A DNA stretch of 64,000 nucleotides from Streptomyces sp. Edi4 (GTDB lineage Bacteria; Actinomycetota; Actinomycetes; Streptomycetales; Streptomycetaceae), in NCBI RefSeq assembly GCF_040253615.1, contig NZ_JBEJGY010000004.1:4774001-4838000 (forward strand), given 5' to 3'. Of the stretch, positions 51,961-59,662 are shown piece after piece. The translations under genes and the position numbers were made by a program. The number at the start of each line of letters is the position of its first letter. The first letter of the stretch is position 1. The notes under the pieces were generated by a model that did not search any database, was not told the DNA's origin, and worked only from the letters and a program-made list of their open reading frames with translations.

Positions 51961-53229
51961 TCACCGGGGCGGCGGCGTCCCGTCCAGGCGCGTCGTCGCG
52001 GGGGTGGTGCGGGGCGTGATGGTGACGCCGGTCAGCCAGCGTTTGAGGCGGCGGCCGACGGGGCGCTCCACGCCCCGGTGCACCGCCCAGGCCGCCGCGA
52101 GCAGCACCGCGACGAGGCCGGCCAGCAGCAGATGGGCCGGTACCCGCGTGTGGAGGCGTTCGATCACGGCCCAGCCTATGGACTCGTGCAGGAGGTAGAG
52201 CGGGTAGGTCAGGGCGCCGGCGGTGGTGAGGCGGCGCCAGTTGAGGAAGTCCAGTTTTCCGAGCGCGACGGCGAGCAGGATCCCGTAGAAGGCGGTGACG
52301 ACGGCCAGGGCTACCGTCCAGGAGGGGCGCAGCCCCACCCAGTTCTCGTCGTGGACGAGCCCGGTCAGCCGGTGCTGTGCCAGCAGCCACGAGGCACCGA
52401 GGAGCAGCCACAGGACCGGCGCGGGCCGGAAGCGGTGCATGAGGTACAGCACGATGCCGCCGACGAAGAAGGGGGCGAACTGTGGCTGGAAGACGACGGT
52501 CATGAGCGGGATGCCCGAGCTCGGCGCGAGGATGGCGCCCAGCAGCCACAGGCCGCAGAAGGCCACCACGCGCCGGTAGGTCAGGCCGCCGTACGCGACG
52601 ACCGCGAAGAGCAGATAGAAGCGCATCTCCGCCCAGAGCGACCAGTACGAGGGGTCCACATGGGCCACGCCCAGGGGTTCGTGGACCATCGTGAGGTTGG
52701 TCAGGACGCGCGAGAGCGTGATCGTCCGGTCGCCGGCGCACCACAGGACGGCGGCGGTGGTCAGGACGCAGACCCAGAACGCCGGGTACAGCCGCACCAC
52801 GCGGCTGACGAAGAAGTCGCGCGGGGTCCGTCCCCAGCAGCTCATGCAGATGACGAACCCGCTGATCATGAAGAACAGCTCGACGCCGAGCCAGCCGTAT
52901 CCGGCGACGCTGTGGGCGAGCGGGAAGAGCTCGGCCGTGCTCCGGCCCCAGGCCCCCCGGTCGCCGTACCGGTCGTAGCCGAGGAAGTGGAACGCCACCA
53001 CCATCAGCGCCGCGATCAGTCGCAGCCCGTCCAGTACGTAGAGCCGCGGCGGTCCGGCCTTGGCGGCCGGGGCCTGGGGGAGCGCCTGGGGAGTGCGCGG
53101 GCGGGGGAGCGTGGAACGCAGAGCTGTGTCTGACAAGGCGGGGATCCTAGCCGGAGCCGGTCGCGGCCGTTCCGGTCGGTTCGGGGATGGCGCTGTGTAC
53201 GAGTGCGATGACCTGGGTTCTTCCTGCAC
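51961..53229 (-). CDS. acyltransferase family 3 membrane protein
   Basis: This protein of about 422 residues has an N-terminal hydrophilic stretch of 60 residues and ten or so membrane helices. YVLDGLRLIAALMVVAFHFLG contains the catalytic-type R and H of family 3 acyltransferases (OafA/YrhL). FFMISGFVICMSCWGRTPRDFFVSRVVRLYPAFW, and SLWAEMRFYLLFAVV, carry conserved residues. These enzymes add acetyl or other acyl groups to envelope glycans, antibiotics or lipids. The GTG start at 53229 is uncertain; a later TTG is possible. No glycan gene cluster is adjacent. Confidence 0.85.
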   Translation of the reverse strand: MQEEPRSSHSYTAPSPNRPERPRPAPARIPALSDTALRSTLPRPRTPQALPQAPAAKAGPPRLYVLDGLRLIAALMVVAFHFLGYDRYGDRGAWGRSTAELFPLAHSVAGYGWLGVELFFMISGFVICMSCWGRTPRDFFVSRVVRLYPAFWVCVLTTAAVLWCAGDRTITLSRVLTNLTMVHEPLGVAHVDPSYWSLWAEMRFYLLFAVVAYGGLTYRRVVAFCGLWLLGAILAPSSGIPLMTVVFQPQFAPFFVGGIVLYLMHRFRPAPVLWLLLGASWLLAQHRLTGLVHDENWVGLRPSWTVALAVVTAFYGILLAVALGKLDFLNWRRLTTAGALTYPLYLLHESIGWAVIERLHTRVPAHLLLAGLVAVLLAAAWAVHRGVERPVGRRLKRWLTGVTITPRTTPATTRLDGTPPPR

Positions 53230-53269
53230 GCTAGTACATACCCCGTGCGTTCGATTTGGTGCGGGGTGC

Positions 53270-53299
53270 GCGCCCGCCCCGGGCGGCCCGGGCGGGCGC
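53270..53299 (-). terminator. hairpin downstream of lipase gene
   Basis: GCGCCCGCCC at 53270-53279 pairs with GGGCGGGCGC at 53290-53299, with further GC pairing possible inside. It lies 55 bp beyond the minus-strand lipase stop. Confidence 0.5.
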
Positions 53300-53354
53300 G
53301 GTGGTCATCGCGTGCGGCGTCCGGTGGCAGTCGGCCCCAACGCCCCTGCGGCGA

Positions 53355-54542
53355 TCAGCAGTTGGCGTGGGTGGACCGGTCCGCGAAACGGTCGGCAAGC
53401 CAGTTCGCGGCCGGTACGCCGCCCACCGTCACGCCGCCGATGTGGCCGAGCAGCGCCAGCGCGTGCCACTCCACGTCCGCGCCACGGGCGCACCAGTCCG
53501 AGCGGAGCCCCTGGCCCACCGCGTACGGGATCAGCTCGTCGAGGGTGGCGTGGTACAGGTACACCGGCGCGTCCGGACGTTCCGTGCCGAGCCGGGACCG
53601 CTCCAACGCGGCCTGCCAGTCCGGCTGTTGGAGCGGGTTGCGCACGGTCAGGTCGGTGATGTGCTTGAAGGAGCCCACCGTGGTGTCGACGGCCACGCAG
53701 TTGTTCCTGAAGTAGTCCACGAGCGCCTTGCCCGCCGGGTTCAGATACGTGTCGAGCCTCAGCTCGGGAAAGGCCGCGTCCTGGCCGGCCGCCGCCATGA
53801 GGATGAGGCCGGAGCCGAGGCCGCCGTCGTTGGCGGCGGCGACCTTCATCAGATCGGCCGGGACGCCGCCGGTCGCGGTGCCCTTCACCAAGAGGTCGGG
53901 CGCGTAGGTCCGGTGCAGCTCGGCGGCCCAGGCGGCGGCCTGGCCGCCCTGCGAGTAGCCCATGATCCCGACGGGGGAGGCCGCGTCGACGCCGGGGACG
54001 CCGAGGTGTTCGGCGGCGCGGGCCGCGTCCAGGACGGCGGTGCCCTCGGCGCGGCCGACGGTGTAGGTGTGGTCGCCGGGCGTGCCGAGCCCTTCGTAGT
54101 CGGTGACCGCGACCGCCCAGCCCTTCTGCACCACCTGGTTGATCAGGGTGGCCTCGACGGCCGTTCCTTGGGGGAAGTTGGCGCTCGGCGCGCACGAGTC
54201 GGCGAGCCCGACCGTGCCGACGGCGTACGTCACCAGGGGGCGGGGGCCGGTGTGGCCGTCGGCGGGCACGATGACCGTGCCGGAGACGACGTTCGGGGCG
54301 CCCGTGGCGCTGGTGGAGCGGTAAGTGACGTGCCAGGCACGGGTGTTGGTCCACTGGCCCGGCAGCGGGTGGAAGGCGGTGGGGGACTGGGTGACGATGT
54401 CGCCGGGTGTGAGGGATGACGGGGACGCCGGGGACACCGGGGACACCGGGGACGCGGGGCTCTGGGCGAATGCGGTGGGGGTGGCTGCCGAGAGGAGGAG
54501 TACGGCGGCCACGACACCGGCGACTCGGGTACGGATGTGCAT
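53355..54542 (-). CDS. secreted lipase, LIP (secretory lipase) family
   Basis: This 395-residue exported alpha/beta hydrolase has a Sec signal peptide ending AFA-Q near residue 26, followed by a Ser/Pro/Ala linker with repeated SPVSP. The nucleophile is in GYSQGGQAAAWAA, and HATLDELIPY and HIGG supply candidate acid and base residues. WHVTYRSTSATGAPNVVSGTV and WAVAVTDYEGLGTPG are typical of the actinobacterial secretory lipase family. It has GGGAGAG before the ATG at 54542. It is likely to release fatty acids outside the cell. The AraC regulator and acyl-CoA ligase that follow may belong to the same fatty acid use programme. Confidence 0.9.
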   Translation of the reverse strand: MHIRTRVAGVVAAVLLLSAATPTAFAQSPASPVSPVSPASPSSLTPGDIVTQSPTAFHPLPGQWTNTRAWHVTYRSTSATGAPNVVSGTVIVPADGHTGPRPLVTYAVGTVGLADSCAPSANFPQGTAVEATLINQVVQKGWAVAVTDYEGLGTPGDHTYTVGRAEGTAVLDAARAAEHLGVPGVDAASPVGIMGYSQGGQAAAWAAELHRTYAPDLLVKGTATGGVPADLMKVAAANDGGLGSGLILMAAAGQDAAFPELRLDTYLNPAGKALVDYFRNNCVAVDTTVGSFKHITDLTVRNPLQQPDWQAALERSRLGTERPDAPVYLYHATLDELIPYAVGQGLRSDWCARGADVEWHALALLGHIGGVTVGGVPAANWLADRFADRSTHANC

Positions 54543-54662
54543 GCGGCTCTCCCAACGGTCCGATGGGGCTTGGCAGTTGAGGAGAAGGTAATGACTGTCG
54601 GGCGCCCCCGGAGCTGACCGTACCGCTCACCTTCACTGACCGGGCCTCACAGACGCGGGAAC

Positions 54663-54786
54663 CATCCGCATGGCGCGGGGTCGCCCCGGTGTCCATCCGC
54701 ATGGCGCGGGGTCGCTCCCGTGCCCATCCGCATGTCGCGGGGCCGCCCCTGTGCCCATCCGCATGGCGCGGCGCCGTCCCCGTGCC
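54663..54786 (+). repeat. 31-bp tandem repeat
   Basis: Four 31-bp units start with CATCCGCATG at 54663, 54694, 54725 and 54756. Their body reads CATCCGCATGGCGCGGGGTC plus 11 variable bases. A degenerate fifth start is at 54790. The array lies between the lipase and the AraC gene stop, upstream of the lipase on its strand. Confidence 0.85.
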
Positions 54787-54820
54787 CCCCATCCGCGCGC
54801 TGCTGTGCCGCCCCCGTCCC

Positions 54821-55828
54821 TCAGTGCTCCAGGCGGTAGGCGCCCGGTGTCGTCCCCGTCCAGCGGCGGAAGGCGCGGTGGAAGCTGGTGTCCTCCGAGA
54901 AGCCGAGGCGCGCCGCGATCTCCGCGATCGGCTCGCGCCCCGCGGCGAGCCCCGCGATCGCCGCGTCGCGCCGCACCGCGTCCTTGAGCTGCTGGAAGGA
55001 CGTGCCCTCCCGGCCCAGGCGCCGGCGCAGGGTGGCCGGCGACATGGCGAGCCCGGCCGCCGTCTCCTCCAGGGTGGGCAGGCGGGGCGAGGAGCGCAGC
55101 GAGCCCGCGAGCGCGCGGCCCACCTGCTCGCCCACCGTCGAGCCGTAGGGGTGCCGGCTGAGCAGTTCGAACGGCGAGCGGCGCAACATCCGCCCGAGCG
55201 CGGCCTCGTCCCGGATGAGCGGCGCGGTCAGCAGGCGCGCGTCGAACACGGCCTCCGTGCGGGCGCCGCCGAACCTGACCGGGCAGCCGAACAGCGACTC
55301 GTACTCCCCCTGGTGCGAAGGCGCCGGATAGCCGAAGGCGGCGCGGGCCAGCGGGATCCTGCGGCCCACGAGCCAGCTGCACAGCCGGTGCCAGATGATC
55401 ACGAGGCATTCGGTCAGAAAGCGGTCCTCGTCCCGGCCCGCGAGATCGCCAAGGACCGCGAACACGGCGTCGGGGCCGCTGACTTCGAGGGCGAGATCGG
55501 GGCCGTGCGCGAACAGGCCGTAGAAGGCGGTGCCCCGGCGCACCGCCGCGCCGAGGTCGCGGCAGCCCAGCACGGCGTGGCACATCATCGCGAAGGTGCC
55601 GGGCCTGCTGGGGGCGCCGCCGAGGCCGAGGAACTCGTCCCCCGTCGCCCGGTACAGGGCGCGGAAGAGGCGGGCGAACTGGGCCGGGGTGACCCGCGCC
55701 CGGTCGTCCCCGAGCAGCAGCGGCGGGATGCCGGACGCCTGGAGCAGGGGCACGGTGTCGATGCCGTGCCGCTCGGCGCCGCGCAGCACGGCCCGCACAT
55801 GGTGCACGCTGATCGTCGGCTCCGCCAC
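54821..55828 (-). CDS. AraC family regulator (OruR/DUF-N type)
   Basis: This regulator of about 335 residues has an N-terminal Arabinose_bd/OruR-type domain (about 10-190; GAERHGIDTVPLLQASGIPP, then RVTPAQFARLFRALYRATGD, LGLGGAPSRPGTFAMM). The C-terminal AraC DNA-binding domain (about 225-330) has LEETAAGLAMSPATLRRRLG and IAEIAARLGFSEDTSFHRAF, RWTGTTPGAYR. The GTG at 55828 is preferred: TAGGGT ends 8 bases before it, as for leaderless mRNAs; a TTG at 55834 would be too close. It diverges from an acyl-CoA ligase gene, its probable target. Confidence 0.9.
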   Translation of the reverse strand: MAEPTISVHHVRAVLRGAERHGIDTVPLLQASGIPPLLLGDDRARVTPAQFARLFRALYRATGDEFLGLGGAPSRPGTFAMMCHAVLGCRDLGAAVRRGTAFYGLFAHGPDLALEVSGPDAVFAVLGDLAGRDEDRFLTECLVIIWHRLCSWLVGRRIPLARAAFGYPAPSHQGEYESLFGCPVRFGGARTEAVFDARLLTAPLIRDEAALGRMLRRSPFELLSRHPYGSTVGEQVGRALAGSLRSSPRLPTLEETAAGLAMSPATLRRRLGREGTSFQQLKDAVRRDAAIAGLAAGREPIAEIAARLGFSEDTSFHRAFRRWTGTTPGAYRLEH

Positions 55829-55922
55829 GGTCAACGACCCTAGCGGGGTTGAGCGTTGAGGTCAGCCGGGGTGACGTTTCCCGTCATCCCGCGCGGCCGG
55901 GACCCGTACCTACCGTCGGGTC

Positions 55923-57641
55923 ATGACCCTCCGCAGCCCGCACCAGGAGCCGTCCCCGCGCCCCCGTACGCTCGCCGTGTTCACCGAGTGGACCGCCGAG
56001 CGCCATCCCCGCGAGCCGGCCCTGCGGTTCCGTGACGCGGGCGGCGGGTGGGCCGTCGTGACCTACGCCGAGCTGCGCGAGACCGTACGCCGCACCGCGC
56101 GCGGGCTGCTCGCGCTCGGCATCGGACCAGGTGAGCGGGTGGCGATCCTCGCGGAGACCCGGCCCGAGTGGACGTACACGCACTTCGCCGCTCTCGCGGT
56201 CGGCGCGGTGGTGGTGCCGGTGTATCCGACGGCGGGCGACGAGGAGACGGCGTGGGTGCTGGCCGACTCCGGGGCGAGGGCGGTCTTCTGCGAGGGGCCC
56301 GATGCGGCGGACCGCGTGGCGCGGCTGCGCCCGGAGCTGCCCGCGCTCGCCCACGTGCTGCCGCTGACGGGTCCCGGCGGGCCGGACGGGTCCGCCGTCC
56401 CGGTCGACGACCTGCTGGCCCGGTCCCGCGCGGTGCGGCCCGAGGACGACGCCGAGCTCGTCTACACCTCCGGTACCACCGGGCCGCCCAAGGGCTGCCG
56501 GCTCACCCACGGCAACCTGGGCGCCGTGCAGGACGCGACCCTGCACCTCATCGACGGCGGCCCGGGCGACCGCACCTACCTCTATCTGCCCCTCGCCCAC
56601 CTGTTCGCCCAGCTGATCCAGTTCTCCACGCTCCTGAACGGCGGGGAGCTGTGTTACTTCGGCGGCCGGATCGAGGACGTGCTGGGCGAGCTGGCCCAAA
56701 CGCAGCCGACCCATCTGCCGTCCGTACCGCGCCTGTTCGAGAAGGTGTACGCGGCGGCGCGTTCGCTCGCCGAGGCGCGTGAGGGCGGCGCCGAGCGGTT
56801 CGACGCGGCGGTCGAGCTCGGTGTCCTCGCGGCGGACGGACGGCTTCCGGCGGAGCGGAAGTCCGCGTACGAAGCCGCGGACGCCTCGCTGTTCAGCCTG
56901 GTCAGAGCGGCCTTCGGCGGCCGCCTCCGGTGGGCTTTCACCGGCGGCGCCCCGATCGACCCGGCGGTACTCGACTTCCTGCGGGCCTCAAGGATCGGAA
57001 TCTTCGAGGGGTACGGGATGACCGAGTCGGCCGGGGTGATCTCGCTCAACCACCCCGGCGCGGTGCGGTACGGCTCGGTGGGGCGGCCGGTGCCGGGGTG
57101 CGAGGTGCGGATCGCGGCCGATGGGGAGGTGCTGGCCCGGGGGCCGATGATCTTCCCCGGGTACCACGCCAACGCCCGGGGCACCGCGCAGGCGCTGGAC
57201 GCGGAGGGGTGGCTGCGCACGGGGGACCTCGGCGCGGTCGGCGCGGACGGCTTCCTGACGATCACGGGCCGCAAGAAGGACCTGATCATCACGTCCGCCG
57301 GCAAGAACCTGACGCCCTCGCACGTGGAGCTGGCCATCGAACGGTCCCGCTTCGTCTCGCACGCGGTGATGGTGGGCGACCGCCGCCCCTACCCGGTCGC
57401 CCTGATCACGGTGGCCGCGGAGGAGGTGGCCGGCCGGGACGAGGAGGAGGTGCGGGCGCTGGTGGGGGAGGCGGTGGCGGCGGCCAACGCGCGCGTCTCC
57501 CGCCCCGCGCGGATCCGGGACTTCGCGGTGCTGGCGCGGGACTTCTCGGTGGAGGCGGGTGAGCTCACGCCGACGTTGAAGGTACGCAGGGCGGTGATCC
57601 TGGAGCGGTACGGGGCCGAGATCAACACGCTGTACCCCTGA
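55923..57641 (+). CDS. AMP-dependent acyl-CoA synthetase
   Basis: This 572-residue ANL-superfamily ligase is of the long-chain fatty acid group. The ATP loop is YTSGTTGPPKGC (about residues 180-191). EGYGMTESAGVISLN, RTGDLGAVGADGFLTITGRKKDLIITSAGKNLTP carry the later motifs, with the conserved GRKKD hinge and a final catalytic region near TLKVRR. It activates a carboxylic acid to its acyl-AMP and then thioester. It diverges from the AraC gene and lies downstream of a secreted lipase, consistent with use of released fatty acids. Chain length is not predictable. Confidence 0.9.
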   Translation: MTLRSPHQEPSPRPRTLAVFTEWTAERHPREPALRFRDAGGGWAVVTYAELRETVRRTARGLLALGIGPGERVAILAETRPEWTYTHFAALAVGAVVVPVYPTAGDEETAWVLADSGARAVFCEGPDAADRVARLRPELPALAHVLPLTGPGGPDGSAVPVDDLLARSRAVRPEDDAELVYTSGTTGPPKGCRLTHGNLGAVQDATLHLIDGGPGDRTYLYLPLAHLFAQLIQFSTLLNGGELCYFGGRIEDVLGELAQTQPTHLPSVPRLFEKVYAAARSLAEAREGGAERFDAAVELGVLAADGRLPAERKSAYEAADASLFSLVRAAFGGRLRWAFTGGAPIDPAVLDFLRASRIGIFEGYGMTESAGVISLNHPGAVRYGSVGRPVPGCEVRIAADGEVLARGPMIFPGYHANARGTAQALDAEGWLRTGDLGAVGADGFLTITGRKKDLIITSAGKNLTPSHVELAIERSRFVSHAVMVGDRRPYPVALITVAAEEVAGRDEEEVRALVGEAVAAANARVSRPARIRDFAVLARDFSVEAGELTPTLKVRRAVILERYGAEINTLYP

Positions 57642-57665
57642 CCCGGGCCACCACCGACCCCGCCC

Positions 57666-58085
57666 GCGCGGTTCCCCGCGCCCCTGGGGGTGCACCACGT
57701 GCGTTTTCGGGTGCGGTCCGTGCGGGGTTGCCCGCGCAGTTCCTCGCGCCCTTGGGTGCGCCACGTGGGTCTTCGGGTGCGGTCCGTGCGGGGTTGCTCG
57801 CGCGGTTCCTCGCGCCCCTGGGTGCGCCACGTGGGTCTTCGGGTGCGGTCCGTGCGGGGTTGCTCGCGCGGTTCCTCGCGCCCCTGGGTGCGCCACGTGG
57901 GTCTTCGGGTGCGGTCCGTGCGGGGTTGCTCGCGCAGTTCCTCGCGCCCCTGGCGGTACTGGGGTGCGGCGGGACTCCAGCGGCCCGGGGTGCCCTACAG
58001 GGGCGCGGGGAACTGCGCGGGCAACCCAGCACGGCCAGCGGGCGAACGCACACCTGACCCACCCCAGGGGCGCGGGGAACTGCGC
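57666..58085. repeat. 66-bp tandem array and inverted copies of a GC-rich element
   Basis: Five units start at 57666, 57734, 57800, 57866 and 57932, with spacing 68, 66, 66 and 66 bp. Each begins with a variant of GCGCGGTTCCTCGCGCCCCT, and the spacer GGGTGCGCCACGTGGGTCTT and CGGGTGCGGTCCGTGCGGGG is conserved. The reverse orientation occurs exactly at 58000-58019 (GGGGCGCGGGGAACTGCGCG) and at 58067-58085. A 28-bp unit containing GGGCCGCGCCGGAAGGCATC is duplicated at 58093-58148. There is no credible gene in 57642-58235. Confidence 0.85.
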
Positions 58086-58166
58086 ACAACGCACCCCGGG
58101 CCGCGCCGGAAGGCATCCGCACCCCGGGCCGCGCCGGAAGGCATCCGCACCCGTGAGGCAAAAGGC

Positions 58167-58196
58167 AGGAGCCCCGTCCAAGCGGACGGGGCTCCT
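58167..58196 (-). terminator. rho-independent terminator of cold shock gene
   Basis: AGGAGCCCCGTCC at 58167-58179 pairs with GGACGGGGCTCCT at 58184-58196 around a 4-base loop. On the minus strand it is followed by GCCTTTTGCC. It lies 40 bp after the cold shock gene stop. Confidence 0.85.
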
Positions 58197-58235
58197 TGGG
58201 TACTGCTAAGTCAGCGATCGCCAACCCGGAGAAGG

Positions 58236-58439
58236 TTAGGCCGGGGTGACATTCTCCGCCTGCGGGCCCTTCGGACCCTGAGTGACGTCGAAGTTCACGA
58301 CCTGGTTCTCCTCCAGGGAGCGGAAACCAGACGCGTTGATCGCGGAGTAGTGGACGAAGACATCCGGGCCGCCGCCGTCCTGGGCGATGAAGCCGAAGCC
58401 CTTTTCAGCGTTGAACCACTTCACGGTTCCGGTAGCCAT
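58236..58439 (-). CDS. cold shock protein (CspA family)
   Basis: This 67-residue CSD nucleic-acid chaperone has RNP1 as KGFGFI and RNP2 as VFVHYS. MATGTVKWFNAEKGFGFIAQ starts the protein and QGPKGPQAENV ends it. AAGGAGGG is 6 bases before the ATG at 58439, which fixes the start. It binds single-stranded RNA and helps translation or antitermination. The 5' leader is long and contains a stable hairpin, as in other cold shock genes. A terminator follows at 58167-58196. Confidence 0.96.
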   Translation of the reverse strand: MATGTVKWFNAEKGFGFIAQDGGGPDVFVHYSAINASGFRSLEENQVVNFDVTQGPKGPQAENVTPA

Positions 58440-58505
58440 AAGCCCTCCTTGGGCCAAAGGGTTGCCCTGCTCCAGAACCTGCAAACAAGTCTGAAAACTA
58501 CAAAA

Positions 58506-58531
58506 GCCTGCGGGTTACATGCTCCGCAGGC
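58506..58531 (-). promoter_or_regulatory. hairpin in cold shock gene 5' leader
   Basis: GCCTGCGG at 58506-58513 pairs with CCGCAGGC at 58524-58531 across a 10-base loop, 67 bp upstream of the cold shock start codon. AT-rich segments flank it (58480-58505, 58533-58560). It could be part of a temperature-responsive leader; this is inferred from cspA of Escherichia coli. Confidence 0.4.
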
Positions 58532-58742
58532 TCTGTACTGCAAGGGAAACCAAACTGCAACTTGCGCTGAGCGTAGCACGCGGCTCGGGCCCGGCGGTAG
58601 AGGGAAAGATCACTCGGCTCGGACGTTTGTCCGCCCCCTGAGCAGGCCCGGGACCCCGCCCACGCCCCCGCGAACCACCCCGCCCGCCGTCTTCGGGCGA
58701 CGCCCCGCCAGGCCCGGCGCGGTCCACGAAGTGGGACGGGTC

Positions 58743-58748
58743 TAGCCT
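58743..58748 (+). promoter_or_regulatory. -10 element of a leaderless mqnA promoter
   Basis: TAGCCT is followed by 6 bases and the mqnA GTG at 58755. The distance implies that transcription starts at the start codon. No ribosome site precedes the gene. The -35 box was not clearly identified. Confidence 0.5.
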
Positions 58749-58754
58749 CGGCAT

Positions 58755-59621
58755 GTGGACAATTCAACCAGCCCCCAGCAGCACGGCGACCGGCCCCGCG
58801 TCGGCCACATCCAGTTCCTCAACTGCCTGCCCCTGTACTGGGGCCTGGCCAGAACGGGCACCCTGCTCGACCTGGAGCTGACCAAGGACACCCCGGAAAA
58901 GCTCAGCGAGCAGCTGGTGAACGGCGACCTCGACATCGCGCCGATCACCCTCGTCGAGTTCCTGCGCAACGCCGAGGACCTGGTCGCCTTCCCCGACATC
59001 GCGGTCGGCTGCGACGGGCCGGTCATGTCCTGCGTGATCGTCTCGCAGCGTCCCCTCGAAGAGCTGGACGGCGCCCGCGTCGCGCTCGGGTCCACCTCGC
59101 GGACCTCCGTACGCCTGGCGCAGCTCCTGCTCGCCGAGCGCTACCAGGTGGCCCCCGAGTACTACACGTGCCCGCCCGACCTCGGCCTGATGATGCGCGA
59201 GGCGGACGCCGCCGTGCTCATCGGAGACGCGGCCCTGCGCGCCTCGCTGCACGACGCCCCCCGGCTCGGGCTCCAGGTCCACGACCTGGGCGCGATGTGG
59301 AAGGAGTGGACGGGACTGCCGTTCGTCTTCGCCGTGTGGGCGGCCCGCAAGGACTATCTGGCCCGCGAGCCCGGCCTTGTCCAGCAGGTGCACGAGGCGT
59401 TCCTCGCCTCGCGTGACCTCTCCCTCGAAGAGGTCACGAAGGTGGCCGAGCAGGCGGCCCGCTGGGAGGTCTTCGACGCCGAACTCCTGGAGCGCTACTT
59501 CACGACGCTCGACTTCCGCTTCGGGGCCCAACAGCTCGACGGCGTACGGGAGTTCGCCCGCCGCACCGGCCCGACGACCGGGTTTCCCGCAGACGTGAGC
59601 GTGGAACTGCTCGCGCCGTGA
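58755..59621 (+). CDS. mqnA: chorismate dehydratase MqnA
   Basis: This 288-residue periplasmic-binding-protein-like enzyme dehydrates chorismate to 3-enolpyruvylbenzoate, the first step of the futalosine pathway. VGHIQFLNCLPLYWGL, LSEQLVNGDLDIAPITLVEFL, GSTSRTSVRLAQLLL and LIGDAALRA, and DLGAMWKEWTGLPFVFAVWA are all family hallmarks. The GTG start is probably at the mRNA 5' end. It is separated by about 10 kb from mqnE and the UbiD-MqnP-UbiX operon and stands alone, next to a convergent lipoprotein esterase. The other mqn steps must be encoded elsewhere. Confidence 0.95.
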   Translation: MDNSTSPQQHGDRPRVGHIQFLNCLPLYWGLARTGTLLDLELTKDTPEKLSEQLVNGDLDIAPITLVEFLRNAEDLVAFPDIAVGCDGPVMSCVIVSQRPLEELDGARVALGSTSRTSVRLAQLLLAERYQVAPEYYTCPPDLGLMMREADAAVLIGDAALRASLHDAPRLGLQVHDLGAMWKEWTGLPFVFAVWAARKDYLAREPGLVQQVHEAFLASRDLSLEEVTKVAEQAARWEVFDAELLERYFTTLDFRFGAQQLDGVREFARRTGPTTGFPADVSVELLAP

Positions 59622-59662
59622 GGGACGCGCCGTGAGCGGAAGCGGTCGTCACGGGACGCGGT

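Noticed and set aside
57690..58745. 351-codon plus-strand frame with 22-residue repeats
   Set aside because: It merely reads the 66-bp DNA repeat (a multiple of three) and runs antisense through the cold shock gene; there is no ribosome site.
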